A stretch of DNA of 64,000 nt, from contig OY744611.1 in the NCBI GenBank assembly GCA_963556255.1, forward strand, positions 6,517,736 to 6,581,735. Direction: 5' to 3'. The position numbers were made by a program, and so were the translations under genes. Positions 27,305-39,593 of the stretch are shown piece by piece. The first letter of the stretch is position 1; each line of letters starts with the position of its first letter. The notes under the pieces are model-generated. The model did not search any database. It was not told the DNA's origin and worked only from the letters and a program-made list of their open reading frames with translations. This DNA comes from Allolobophora icterica (lineage: Eukaryota > Annelida > Clitellata > Crassiclitellata > Lumbricidae).

Positions 27305-29400
27305 CTACTCGTTAGCATTCCAGACCCAGCCCTTGGTGAAAAGTCTTAAGGTTGCAATAAAACGTATCAGAAAAACCGTCGGCAGCAAGTTCAAAGCAGG
27401 ATCGAGCCCATTCCACACTGAAGGACCAACAACGGACAAAGCAAGATGCAGCCTGTTAGAGGTTCGTGTGTGGGGGACAAGAAGCTCACCCTGAACATAC
27501 AAGCGGAGAGAGCGGCGGCCCAACACATCCAGGGTGGAGCGACAAAACTCCCTCAAATAATCAGGGCCGAGCCTAAAATGCAAGGCCACAAATGGGCCCA
27601 GACCCTGTAGATAATTCACTGCGGAAGAGGAAGCCAATGTTACATCGCGCATGTAACCAAAAACATGGGCAGACCTTGGAATGCGCCGAACTAGGCGCGA
27701 TGCTGAACGAAGAATCTTCTCCAAGCACCTTATCTGCCCCGCCAGGGCACCAATGTAGAGCGAGCAGTAGTAGTCAGTTCAAGCAATGCCAAAGAAATGG
27801 ATGAGGGTGGAGTAGCACTAGTAGTGAGGGAACGGGAGACAACACGTAACTGGCGTAGCTGGTAGTAACAGTCACGGCAAAACTGGTGTATATGCTGGGC
27901 AAAGTTCCTGATCCAACGTGAAACCAATGTCTCGGACAGTAGTAATAGGTGAGAAGGTGAGGCAAGAACATCCAGGTCAATCTTAGCAGGCTGTTGCCGT
28001 GTGCTTAACCAGATGAATTGATTCTTGGATGGGTTAAGCCGTAAGTGACTTGACAACATCCAGGCCAGAAGAACATCCATAGCCCCCTATAACTCGTACT
28101 GCAGCAACAGCATCTGGCGCAGGGCAGTGCATGTAAGCCTGGGCATCATCCGCATATGACTGACTCAGCACAGCATGAGCAGAAAGAGGTGAGCCTAGGT
28201 CAGCCGCGTAGATAATGTACAGAAGGTGGCCCAGAATGGAGCCCTGAGGCAGGCCGAACGGGGCAGGGGCCCAGAAGGACCTATAGTAGGCCCATGGACC
28301 ACGCAGAAAGAACGCTCGTGTAAAAAGGAACCCAGCCATCCAAGGAAATTACCAGAGAGACCAAAAGAAATAGAGCTGGCTGAAAAGAATATCATGGTCA
28401 AGGTATCAAAAGACACTCTGACATCAAACAAGGCCAGACAAGTAATCTGCGACCCCATGTATATCTGAAGAAGTCCGACTAAATGGTCTCAGTAGAGTGG
28501 CCTTTGCGAAAACCATATTGGAGGAGGGGTTGTTTGCCTCAAAAGTAACTAGTAATGTTTTAACCAATAAACTTTTCAATAACTTTATAGAAAAATTAAA
28601 CATTTGCAATTGGCCTCGGTCATTTGCAAATAACTGTCACTTTTGAGGACAGGAACCCGTGTGGTCTTTCTCTGCGACGATGGTAGATTGCCTTCTTGAA
28701 GAAAGTGATTGCAAAGGACAGTAAGAAAGGGGAGAAGTACATCCACGAATTCCTGGAGTAGGAACAAGGGCGGGAGTCAAGTTCGCAAGATTTCGGTGCA
28801 GAGGCAAGGATGATTCGACGCTGGAGACCCCGCTGACTAAAAGAAAAGCGGCTTTTCGTGTGGGGAACTCTGGATGGGAAGAACTTGGAGTATCATCCTC
28901 AGATAAAGAGTATCTCAACGGATAAAGATACCAGGAATTCTTCAGCCGTGAAAGATGGAGCGTTACTTTTGCGTCGAGCACGACTACATCCAAGAAATTC
29001 GTTGAAAGTAACCCACAGCCTTCTAGTCTCCCCGGCATGAATAGCAATATTTTACACCCAGAATATTCGCTCCTTCTCACTATATCGCCTGTGTATGCGA
29101 ATGACGTAATGCACATGGCTGGAACGATCAGCGGGTGACTTAGTGCACCTATAATATCTTTCAAGAAGGCAGGGCTGACGACGAAGGGAACGGCACTTCG
29201 CGTTGAACAAGGGCGAGAGGGAGCAGCGGCGCACTCTGACCGGGCGAGACGGTAGGAGGTTGTCGGCGAGGTCGACCAGAGCTGTTTCATAGGTAGCGAA
29301 GATATCAATGACCGGCAGCCCCGTGAAGGTGGATGGGTCGGCAATGGCTGGGATGCAGAGAAGAGCCGCCTAGAAGACCGCCTAATCCAGATTCCACTAT
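27305..29400 (-). pseudogene. Dead non-LTR retrotransposon (CR1/Jockey-group RT)
   Basis: Reading the minus strand in several frames reveals RT motifs: FGLPQGSILGHLLYIIYAAD and SYADDAQAY (about 28130-28270), then a C-terminal segment typical of these elements (27305-27724). Stops and frameshifts break it throughout. The RT pieces closely resemble those of the open RT at 63425-64000, so both belong to one family. The upstream part (28640-29400) is too decayed to assign. Confidence 0.7.
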
Positions 29401-29426
29401 CAACTAAGCTGTCTGACAGTGTAAGT

Positions 29427-29752
29427 CGGGGGCCGTAGAGTATTGGATAACACACTGGCGTGAAGAGCAGCAGGTACCAAGATCGACCCCCACAGACCCA
29501 TAAGGTTTATTCAGCCTTCCACTCGCTAGATGGTGGCGGTGGTTAAATGAATAGTAGGCCGTGATTGACGCCCTGTTGGCTGCCGTGTAAACAGTTATAT
29601 TCGACTCCTGTAAAACTGTTATCATGTGCTGCCTTCTACTGTATACAATGTAAGGCGCCCTGCGTGGCTGCCGTTTCTACTATATGTATGTTCACTGAAC
29701 AGCGCAATGCGGTTAGCAGGCGCTTAAATAAAGAAACGATTATTATTATTAT
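29427..29752 (+). mobile_element. Probable tRNA-derived SINE
   Basis: It begins with a tRNA-like segment (GGGGGCCGTAGAGTATTGG as a possible A-box region, and AAGATCGACCCCCAC as a B-box-like region about 50 bases on). It ends in AATAAAGAAACG followed by (ATT)n, a tail type seen on SINEs that borrow CR1/L2 machinery. The A box is a weak match, so the call is tentative. Confidence 0.4.
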
Positions 29753-29984
29753 CCTGGAAGAAAGGAATGGTAGCGATAGCTAGGTGATGGGCGGAGAGGG
29801 TCGGAGGATGAATATTCAGGTCGGTCCGCGCGGTCATCGCGGGTAAGAATGACCTCGAACCAGCCTTCACACCGATGACTCGGTCTGCCGACATCATGTT
29901 GAGTCAATACAAACTGCTCAATGACAGCACGGAAGGGAATGGAAAATCCAGAGCCGAACCGAATCGGTGTTGACACACATGATA

Positions 29985-32900
29985 TGGGTTTCCACATAAT
30001 GTGGGTTTCCGGAACGGATACTCAGTGGGTGTACTGAGTAGCCCTGTGGGTGTAGTCTATGCTGTGTAAGTTTTGTTGGTTTGTGATGGGGATGAGTATG
30101 TCATTTATACTCGCGAAGTTTCTTTTCTTACTAGTTTAGTCAATGCAATGTAAGGGGAACTTTCAGAGGTTGCCGTCAAGATAAGGGTTTCTGGAACGGA
30201 TATTGGGTGGGTGTCCTGAGTAGTACTATAGGTGTAGTGTAAGCCATGTAAGTTTCATTGGTTTGTGATGGGGATGAGTATGTCATTTATGCTCACGAAA
30301 TTTCAGTTTCTCATAAGGAAAGCCAATGTCATCAATACCATATAAGGGGAACTTTCAGAGGTTGCCGTCAAGATAAGGGTTTGTGGAACGGATATTGGGT
30401 GGGTGTCCTGAGTAGTACTATTGGTGTAGTGTAAGCCGTGTAAGTTTCATTGGTTTGTGATGGGGATGAGTATGTCATTTATGCTAACGAAATTTCAGTT
30501 TCTCACAAGGAAAGTCGATATCATCAATACCATATAAGGGGAACTTTCAGAGGTTGCCGTCAAGATAGGGGATTCTGGAACGGATACTGGGTGGGTGTTC
30601 TGAGTTGTGATATGGGTGTAGTGTATGCTGTGTAAGTTTCGTTGGTTTATGATGGGGATGAGTATGTCATTTATACTCACGAAATTTCAGTTTCTCATAA
30701 GGAAAGCCAATGTCATCAATACCATATAAGGGGAACTTTCAGAGGTTGCCGTCAAGATAAGGGTTTGTGGAACGGATATTCGGTGGGTGTCCTGAGTAGT
30801 ACTATTGGTGTAGTGTAACCTGTGTAAGTTTCGTTGGTTTATGATGGGGATGAGTATGTCATTTATACTCACGAAATTTAGGTTTCTCATAAGGAAAGTC
30901 GATGTCATCAGTGCCATATAAGGGGAAATTTCAGAGGTTGCTGTCGAGATATGGGTATCTGGAACGCTTATTTGGTGTATGTACTGAGTAGTCCTGTGGG
31001 TGTAGTATATGTTGTTTAAGTTTTGTGAGCTTATGATGGGGATTAGTATGTAATTTACACTCACGAAGTTTCAAAAATTATCACAAGGAAAGTCAATGGC
31101 ATCAATACAATAGAATAGAAATTTTCAAAGGTTGCCGTCAAGATCTGGGTTTCTGGAACGCATATTGGGTGGATGTACTGAGTAGTCCTATGGGTGTAGT
31201 GTATGTTGTTTAAGTATTGTGGGCTTATGTTGGGGATGAGTATGTCATTTATACTCTCGAAATTTCTGTTTCTTACCAAGGAGGTAAATGTAATAGAAGG
31301 GGAAGTTTCAAAGGTTGTCGTCAAGATATGGGTTTCTGGAACGCATATTGGGTGTATGTACTGAGTAGTCCTATGGGTGTATTCTATGTTATTTAAGTGT
31401 TGTGGGCTTGTGATGGGGATGAGTATGTCATTTATACTCACGAAATGTCAGTTTCTTACAAGGAAAATCAATGGCATCACTGCAATAGAATGAAAGTTTT
31501 CAAAGGTTGTCGTCAAGATATGGGTTTCTGGAACGCATATTGGGTGGGTGTACTGAGTAGTTCTATGGGTGTAGTGTATGTTGTTTAAGTTTTGTGGGCT
31601 TATGTTGGGGATGAGTATGTCATTTATACTCACGAAATTTATGTTTCTTACCAAGGAGGTAAATGTAATAGAAGGGGAAGTTTCAAAGGTTGTCGTCAAG
31701 ATATGGGTTTCTGGAACGCATATTGGGTGCATGTCCTGAGTAGTCCTATGGGTGTAGTGTATGTTGTTTAAGTTTTTGGGCTTATGTTGGGGATGAGTAT
31801 GTCATTTATACTCTCGAAATTTCTGTTTCTTACCAAGGAGGTAAATGTAATAGAAGGGGAAGTTTCAAAGGTTGTCGTCAAGATATGGGTTTCTGGAACG
31901 CATATTGGGTGTATGTACTGAGTAGTCCTATGGGTGTATTCTATGTTATTTAAGTGTTGTGGGCTTGTGATGGGGATGAGTATGTCATTTATACTCACGA
32001 AATGTCAGTTTCTTACAAGGAAAATCAATGGCATCACTGCAATAGAATGAAAGTTTTCAAAGGTTGTCGTCAAGATATGGGTTTCTGGAACGGATATTGG
32101 GTGGGTGTCCTGAGTAGTCCTATGGGTGTAGTGTAAGCTTTGTAAGTTTCGTTGTTTTGTGTTGGGGATGAGTATGTCATTTATACTCACGAAATGTCTT
32201 TTTTCTTACAAGGAAAATCAATGGCATCAATGCAATAGAATGAAAGTTTTCAAAGGTTGCCGTCGAGATATGGGTTTCTGGAACGCATATTGGGTGTATG
32301 TCCTGAGTATTCCTATGGGTGTATTGTATGTTGTTTAAGTGTTGTGAGCTTGTGATGGGGATGAGTATGTAATTTACACTCACGAAGTTTCAATTTTCTC
32401 ACAAGGAAAGTCAATGGCATCAATGCAATAGAATGGAAATTTTCAAAGGTTGCCGTCAAGATCTGGGTTTCTGGAACGCATATTGGGTGGATGTACTGAG
32501 TAGTCCTATGGGTGTAGTGTTTGTTGTTTAAGTTTTGTGGGCTTATGTTGGGGATGAGTATGTCATTTATACTCTCGAAATTTCTGTTTCTTACCAAGGA
32601 GGTAAATGTAATAGAAGGGGAAGTTTCAAAGGTTGTCGTCAAGATATGGGTTTCTGGAACGCATATTTGGTTTATGTACTGAGTAGTCCTATGGGTGTGG
32701 TATATGTTGTTTAAGTCTTGTGAGCTTATGATGGGGATGAGTATGTAATTTACACTCACCAAGTTTCAGTTTCTCACAAGGAAAGTCAATGGCATCAATG
32801 CAATAGAAGGGGAATTTTCAAAGATTGCCCCCCTAGATATATTTTTCTGGAACGCATATTGGGTGGGTGTACTGAGTTGTCCTATGGGTGTGGTGTATGT

Positions 32901-33060
32901 TGTTTAAGTTTTGTGGGCTTGTGATGGGGTTAGTATGAGAAATTTCAGTTTCTTACGAGGGAGGTCAATGCAAAGGGAACTTTCAAAGGTTGTCGTTGAG
33001 ATATGGGTTTTTGGAACGCATACTGGCTGGGTGTACTGAATACTGAATAGTGCTAGGAGT
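29985..33060 (-). repeat. Right array of the ~192-bp satellite (about 16 units, inverted)
   Basis: The anchor word appears as its complement, GGGGATGAGTATGTCATTTA, about every 180-192 bases from 30085 to about 32930. Units at 31060-32800 form a distinct subfamily with AACGCATATTGGGTG and TTGTTTAAGT. Units at 30100-30900 match the left array more closely. Confidence 0.9.
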
Positions 33061-33284
33061 GGATTGTACTGTTTAGGGCATATGGCTGAGGTGCATAATG
33101 CTGGAAGCGTATGTTATTTATGCCGATGCAATGAATTTTTGAATGTGAATATGAGGATGAATGTGAATATGAATATGACCTCCAACTTGACAGACATGAG
33201 GACCAGACGAGATAGAATTCGTAAGTTTGTAATCCGGAAGGACTTGGGACACAGGGAAACACTGGTACACAAGAGCAGAAAAGA

Positions 33285-33534
33285 AGACTGACATGGTTTG
33301 GGCATGCAACAAGAATGGACGACAAGAGATTACCAGCAAGGGCATTACATTGCCACGTGGAGGTGACACGGAATCAAGGAAGAGAAACGAAGACATGAAT
33401 GGAAAACGTGATACAAGATCTTAAAGAACATGATATGGACATGAAAATGGCCAAGAACACTTCTATCAGACACAGAAAGAAATGAATCCATCTGGTACAA
33501 ACCTCATCGTCAGCGGAAGAGAGAAGAAGAAGAT
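33285..33534 (+). pseudogene. C-terminal remnant of a non-LTR retrotransposon ORF
   Basis: The frame starting at 33285 reads RLTWFGHATRMDDKRLPARA, the well-known tail after the RT domain of RTE-like LINE proteins. It is interrupted by TGA codons at two positions where tryptophan is expected. Only this tail survives. Confidence 0.7.
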
Positions 33535-34082
33535 TGTTATATTAATCAACCTTTATTTATTATCGGACTCTGACATAAGTTCTTAAATGTTATGACACAC
33601 TTGTGCGATCAACGTTGCAGTTTGAGCTTACCTCTGAGTACTTGACAACAGTTACTGTTTAGCAATGACGATGCCTTTCGAGAAATTACGTGGCATCGTA
33701 TGTTGCTTATAGCCTGCTTTTAAGATAGACTAGATATTTCCACATCTCTACATGTATTTGCACGTCTATGTTATTGAATGGCAAATAGTTAATAAAATTG
33801 TCGTTCCTCGAGTAGGTTATGGTGCAAGTGAATTTACTGTGAAGGACCTTCACCTGTAGTCCACAGGATATAGAAAATTATGGATCCATATTCATTTTAT
33901 GACGCTTCATTTCTACCTAAAACGATTGGACACAGGCTAAGTGTTTAATATGTTGAAGAGGAAACAACTTTAGGGGACCTTCACAAATGTGCTGTGGCTG
34001 TCAACGGACTCCTTAGCCTTACCTTACTGTGAATTCTATATTTCTTCGTATATTCTGTAAACCAGAACGTGAACGAATCGGC

Positions 34083-34126
34083 CAGTCAGCAAGTCAGTCA
34101 GTCAGTCAGTCAGTTGAGTCAGTAGC
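34083..34126 (+). repeat. (CAGT)n microsatellite
   Basis: GTCAGTCAGTCAGTCAGTCA run. Similar decayed CAGT/CAAT tracts accompany other copies of the same interspersed repeat (37090-37165, 56280-56345, 58045-58105). Confidence 0.85.
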
Positions 34127-35639
34127 CTAATGGAGAATGTACGCGGCCTAATTCATACACACTTACACAGTCTACAAATTATTAAACTGAATTCTATTGC
34201 AAATACTTGATAAGACTCTCGTTGTGGATTAGGCTAAATGACAGATGAATTTATCGTGAAGGATCTTTGACATTATTCCACCGGACAGATATACATTTGG
34301 TAAGACTCTTCAGCAGGGTGAGAATTGTCGGGGGGGGGTTGGGGGTTTCAACCCCCCTAGTCTTATTTTGGACCCCCTCAGTTAAGTCGTCATTGCACAC
34401 CCCAGGGGGGTCGTTTCCAACCCCCCCCCCCCAGTTGTGCTAGTGTGATTTCGCATTATTTGACTCTGAGTCTCTGATAAAGAGAAGAAATTTTTCCTAC
34501 TTACTAACTACTTGCCGGTCCCTCTAAACCTCCCATCCACTTTTCGTAGAAATAGAACTCCGCATTATGTTACTCACTGCCGCACGGTGGCTCATCTGAA
34601 ACGCGACACTTTGAATTTGTTAGGCGTCCGCTGTTACCGCTTAGCCCGCTATACGTGTAACGTCTGTAGCCTATACATTATAAGTTCAAATTGTTCGGAT
34701 ACGTAAAAATTCCGAGACTGAAGAATTCGTAGTTTGTGATGGCGATGCGCAAGCATCTGGTTCTGCGAAAACAGCACGTGCTCTGCTGGATCAATCTGAA
34801 CCTGTGCATGAAGGTATGAGCTGAAGATAATTATTAATAATAGGCCTATGGGTTTCGCTGCTATTTTGTTTGTCCCAATAATCTTACAACGGTTGAACTG
34901 TCCATTCATTGTTTCTGTCCGATCTATCGTGGGTATTTCCTCTATTTACTTTCAACTTTCAGCCACGAATTTCTATTTTCAAAATCAATAAATATTTTCA
35001 TGTTTTCTCTTGCATTGCATTGAATTTGCAATAAAGATAATTGTTAAGTAGTATTTTTGGTTTTCATATCAACTGTTTATAGTGTGCATATATTTTACAT
35101 TTTCTTTCACAGTTCACTTTGTGAGTTATACCAATAAAGTAATGATCTGGTTTATTGAGATTTGTGACCATGTGAATCGTATACTAATAAATTTGGTAAT
35201 GTCATTAGTTTAAGGAGTTTAAGCTTTCTAGATTGCATTTTTGAATGTTCTCAGTTTACAAAGTCATATGTCCATTCAACTCCACATGGATCAAACTCAT
35301 AAAAGTCTAACCCCCTCCCAGTCCTTTTTCCACAGTTCTCACACTGCCCCCACACCACCCCCTCACCGACCACCTCGACTCACCCTAACTTGATGAGAAA
35401 CGGGCAAGGGAGATATGGACTGTGAAGGAATCCTTGTATGGACCCTATTAAATTACACCACGCACGGGCAAGGTTTCTCCACTAACGCGCGGGACAATAT
35501 GGAAGACGGGGAACGCAAGATTCCCACATCTGGCTTTAATCAATACCAATTACACACTCATCACAACAATACCGGAACGCAGAGGAACGCATGGAGGGGT
35601 AGATGGACGGTGGTACTGACAGACATATAGATGTGGGGA

Positions 35640-35870
35640 AGTATGTATGGATATAGGGTGTAGGGTCCGGGTAGGATGTATATACATGGATATATGTGTG
35701 TGTGCAGTGGTGTGTGTGTGTATATGCATATGTGTGTATGTGTATGTATGGATGTTACAGATGTATATATGTAAACATATGAGTATGTGGGTATGTGTAT
35801 ATGTATATACATACAGAGGTAGGTATGTGGGTGTAAGTTTGAACGTTTACATATACATAGGTATGTAGGC
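35640..35870 (+). repeat. TATG/TGTA low-complexity tract
   Basis: Imperfect TATGTATATG/TGTGTGTG tract. The open frames across it on both strands are composition artefacts. Confidence 0.75.
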
Positions 35871-36282
35871 CTATTTATGTGATAAAATAGTCAACTCCAC
35901 ATGGATCAAATTGTCAAAGTCTGACCCCCCCCAGTCTTTTTTCCACAATTCTCATACTGCTCTTCAGTTCAACTTAAGAAGATTGTACAAGGTCATGGGC
36001 TAAGTGTTTAATGAGCTTAGGCAAAAGCAACTAATAAATAAATCTGCTGTTACTTTCAACGGGGGACTCATGTACTTGATACTGACTACACTGGGTCTTG
36101 AGATGTGCTCTTGACATGAAACACACTCGGCCTAGATATAATTATACGCCCCCGGAATAGAGACGCATCGCAAAGTGCTATAGAAACGGCTAGGCTCAAT
36201 ATTGCTGCACGCCGCTGATTTTTATTCCTCCCACATTTAATTGCGAGTAACGGCTCAAATATTTTTTTCAACTTAGACAACT

Positions 36283-36283
<1 letters not shown>

Positions 36284-36332
<49 letters not shown>
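36284..36332 (+). repeat. (AAT)n microsatellite
   Basis: About 16 uninterrupted TAA/AAT triplets. Confidence 0.95.
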
Positions 36333-36334
<2 letters not shown>

Positions 36335-38258
36335 AATTAAAATTTAAAAAAATTAAGCGGCATATCTTTCTATTTGAGAAGATTATTTGAAAGGTTCATA
36401 AAAACCGAAATGCATAGGCCTACATAAATGAATACAACATGATCTCGGAGTTTATTTTACTTCCGATTTAGCAATGCTACCATTAAGTACTCATCACTGA
36501 ATTTCGAACAGAAGTATTATTGTGCTGCGGAAAGCTGTAGGAACTCAATTTATTAAGCGATTTGCATCTAAAATATAAATGTATGGCATAGGCAAATGCT
36601 TCATACATGTATATTCAATAAACCAGGGTATCAAAGAATGAATAATAAAATTAATTAGACTTGTAGAGGGCAGGAAATCTTTTTCGATAATCATAATCAT
36701 TCTATCAAACGGATAAATCAAACGACAGTTTATGCTCATGGGTATACACATACTTTAACCAATGTAGTAGATCTGCGTTGAAACGTTGTCCTGGACTGTA
36801 TAGACAGCAAAGGAAACCAACCTATAGACGCAACTTGGTCCTGAGACTCTGTACACGATGATATCTTTCCAGTGTTAACGAGAATCTGTTCATTAGGTCA
36901 GTTCACGCCAAAATTAGGTCTTAGTGCAACGGTGTTGAGATCACGGCAGTAAACCACATCGAATACTATATGGTTAAGCCGAATACTTATTAAGTATACT
37001 TGGTCAATTTCAGCGCTGTCAAGTTTTCTACTGGCAGAACAACCGAGTGATATTTGTCATTAGGGTCTACTTATAAAACATTGTTTTTGTGTCAGTCAGT
37101 CATTCAGTCATCAAATCAGGCAGTCATTCAGTCAATCAGTCAGCAAGAAAATTATTCAGTCAGGGATCGAATAATTGAATCAGAGTGAGTTACTAAGAGA
37201 GGCAAGCGATGGATGGAATAAATGAGTTAGTCGAAAATCGCCAGAAATGGTTAATAGGAGATGAATTCCTTACTAACTGAAAACACTTATTTTTGACCGC
37301 CGTATGGTCAGGCCAGGTATTGAGACGCGCTACAGGGCTCAGCAGCAGTGGGCCTCGATCTATGTAAAGTAGCCATTGTGCACATTCGAGCTCTAAGCTC
37401 ATATAGTGCACATTGTGCACATTCGAGCTCTAAGCTACATATAGCATTTTCGAATCTGCCCAGCGATACACAGTTTACACACGCTGTATCTCCCCGCTAA
37501 CCACTTAGCCAAAACTTGCACAGAAAGGACTATCTGACCAACTAACTAACTAGTTGAAGTGCAAAGTCGTTTGTCTAGTGCTTCGTTTTTGATCAACTAG
37601 TTCATTACATGCGGTTTTGCACGACAATCTTCTCTTTTTCGGAATTCTAATGCGGCTTAGTTTGCATATTTTTCTCTTATGCCGTCGTTTTGTGTTTTAA
37701 GGACAGTGTTCAGACGCCTCTTATCCAAGTCCAGTGCTTCGCCAAATGAATCGTCCACTGCGAGCGGTTTCATATTTAGCTGGACAGCAGGGTGTGTAAA
37801 TTTGAGGGGATAAATTATGTTTTTTCGAACTTCACAAACTACTAGTGATAAATTTGTGCAGTTTTTCATGCTGAATCCAAATCTAGCTTCAGAAACAGCT
37901 TATAAGGAGCTCTAGCTACTTCAATTTACAGTTCAAATTAGCTACATTCTACACACTATTGATCTGAACGTACAATAGAACTTAACAATATCTGTAGCCA
38001 CACAATGTCATAGGAAATGTCATTTGTGAGGTCAAATTAATGAATTGTACAAAATCAACCAAAGACATCATATCCTGCTTGCTTCTGTTTCGGCCCATAT
38101 GAGCTCTAGGCTGACCATTTGACATTTGATGTAGTGGTTCCTCTCTCACGACTGTAAACATGAGCAAACAGCAGCCTCAGTTGTCATTTTCACACACCTT
38201 CTTTTCCACAGACTGGGTGTGTGATGGCCAGTCGGGAAACACCACTGGGTTGCCAACA

Positions 38259-38263
38259 GAAGC
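38259..38263. repeat. Target-site duplication of element 2, left copy (GAAGC)
   Basis: GAAGC directly before AGTAGATG, repeated at 55335-55339 directly after CATCTACT. Adjacent bases (A before, C after) do not match, so it is exactly five. Confidence 0.85.
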
Positions 38264-38489
38264 AGTAGATGTATAATGGGGGTTCTAACGCAGGCTCATT
38301 AGAAGTTATTTCAAACAAAAGACTGCCTCTACAGAAAAGGGTGGCGCAGGCTCATTAGAAGCCCGTTGATATAAAAGACCCTCTCTACGGAGGCCTTTAA
38401 CACAGGCTCAATAAAAGCCCATTGATATAAAAGACTGGCTCTGAAGAATCCTGGCGCTATAGAAGTCCAGATGTTCTGCGCCACCTCAC

Positions 38490-38700
38490 CGTCAAGGTCA
38501 AGGTCACCTTCAAGGTCAAGGCCAAGGTCAAGGTAACGTTCAAAGTCAAAATCACGTTCAAGGTCATTTTCAAGGTCAAGGTCATTTTCAAGGTCAAGGT
38601 CATTTTCAGGGTCAAGGTCGATTTCAAGGTCAAGGTCACGTTCAAGGTCAAGGTCACGTTCAAGGTCAAGGTCACGTTCATCAAGGTCACGGTCAAGACC
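38490..38700 (-). repeat. TCAAGGTCA array in the left TIR
   Basis: Roughly 18-bp units of CAAGGTCAAGGTCACGTT type, giving some two dozen AGGTCA hexamers. TCAAGGTCA is the extended half-site bound by monomeric nuclear receptors of the FTZ-F1/SF-1 and ERR groups. Confidence 0.85.
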
Positions 38701-39145
38701 ACATTCCTAAGTTGCAAGGATGCCACTCTGGAATGCGACCACATTCCTAAGTTGCAAGGATGCCACTCTGGTATGCGACCACATTCCAAAGAGTCGTTGT
38801 TGCCAGTCTGGTATGCCATCACATTCCTAAGTTGCAAGGATGCCACTCTGGAATGCGACCACATTCCTAAGTTGCAAGGATGCCACTCTGGTATGCGACC
38901 ACATTCCTAAGTTGCAAGGATGCCACTCTGGAATGCGACCACATTCCTAAGTTGCAAGGATGCCACTCTGGTATGCGATCACATTCCTAAGTTGCAAGGA
39001 TGCCACTCTGGAATGCGACCACATTCCTAAGTTGCAAGGATGCCACTCTGGTATGCGACCACATTCCTAAGTTGTGTTGGTGCCACTCTGGTATGCGACC
39101 ACATTCCTAAGTTGCATGGATGCCACTCTGGAATGCGACCACATT
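38700..39145 (-). repeat. 40-bp satellite in the left TIR (about 11 units)
   Basis: Units contain CCACATTCCTAAGTTGCAAG and GATGCCACTCTGGAATGCGA. Neighbouring units often alternate between GGAATGCGA and GGTATGCGA, suggesting an 80-bp higher-order unit. Confidence 0.9.
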
Positions 39146-39418
39146 TAAAGTAGAATAAAGTTGGTCTGTCTCTAGACACAAAAAGTGGATATCTTCAGAC
39201 GGGATCATAGCGCTGGCATACGGGCACTATAGAATAAAAAATGAAATAAGCGCGGATCTCGCCGCAAATTTATATAGCACCCCACCTATTGTAGGGACAC
39301 AAAAATTGGATCACGATTGTTGGCCTTAACACACCGAAATGTAAAGTGTCGTTTGCTGCCGGCCGAGAACCTCCCACGAGGCCGGCCCAAACCATTGGAG
39401 TGTACCAGTAAAAATTAA

Positions 39419-39545
39419 TGATCACACTTGCTTTGTATATCACGTTTCATCGTTCTATATTTCTCATCCTCTCCCAGAATAAGCTTATACTCTTCATCGC
39501 TAATAGCTGTCATCGTTCTATATTTCTCCTCCTCTCCCAGTTCGT
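39419..39545 (-). repeat. Antisense fragment of the terminal gene inside the left end
   Basis: Reverse complement of part of the membrane-protein gene (compare 19620-19710). The words TCATCGTTCTATATTTCTC and CTCTCCCAG are duplicated in tandem. The piece lies beyond where the two TIRs stop matching, so it records an older, longer TIR. Confidence 0.7.
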
Positions 39546-39593
39546 GAATTTAATTTAAATAAATGAATAGGTTGTGGTATACATAAAAACATA

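Larger units (their letters stand above)
22690..33200. mobile_element. Foldback-like structure: inverted satellite arms around dead retroelements
   Basis: The left arm (about 22690-27240) and right arm (about 29985-33200) are inverted relative to each other. Both are built from the same roughly 192-bp tandem unit. At the outer edges the single-copy words GACAGACAT and GACCTCCAACTTG also appear in inverted orientation (about 22680-22715 and 33175-33200), so the symmetry reaches past the arrays. The loop contains a dead LINE and a SINE-like insert. Foldback transposons have arms made of tandem subrepeats; two host satellite arrays inverted by rearrangement are an alternative. Confidence 0.5.
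33540..38258. other. Host intergenic DNA with an interspersed repeat family
   Basis: No gene is supported. Segments at about 33700-34020, 36000-36250 and 37640-37830 match 57000-57310, 57340-57480 and 56700-56860 respectively, in the same orientation but a different order. Shared words include AATAAAATTGTCGTTCCTCG-type sequence and GTCCACTGYGAG. A CAACTCCACATGGATCAAA block occurs at about 35277 and 35892, bracketing low-complexity DNA. A G/C-rich inverted stretch (34330-34435) has long G and C runs. Confidence 0.55.
38264..39418. repeat. Left TIR of element 2
   Basis: Inverted partner of 54163-55334. From the outside: AGTAGATGTATAATGGGGG, two to three CAGGCTCATTAGAAG units, a TCAAGGTCA array (38490-38700), a 40-bp satellite (38700-39145), then a single-copy inner part with the GC-rich stem (39358-39364 with 39380-39386). 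A stretch near 39170-39235 resembles the 3' end of polB (AAAAAGTGGATATCT and CTGGCATACGGGCACTA), absent from the right arm. Confidence 0.9.

Noticed and set aside
28637..29455. 272-codon minus-strand frame as a host gene
   Set aside because: It lies in the decayed upstream part of a dead LINE, is low-complexity Ser/Pro/Leu-rich and has no recognisable domain.
33053..33396. Overlapping minus-strand frames over the RTE remnant
   Set aside because: The plus-strand reading gives recognisable retrotransposon sequence; the minus-strand frames are shadows.
39273..39300. TATA box in the TIRs of element 2 (GCTATATAAATT) as promoter of the internal genes
   Set aside because: In both TIRs the motif points outward, away from the genes, and the word also occurs at LINE tails; direction and role are unsupported.
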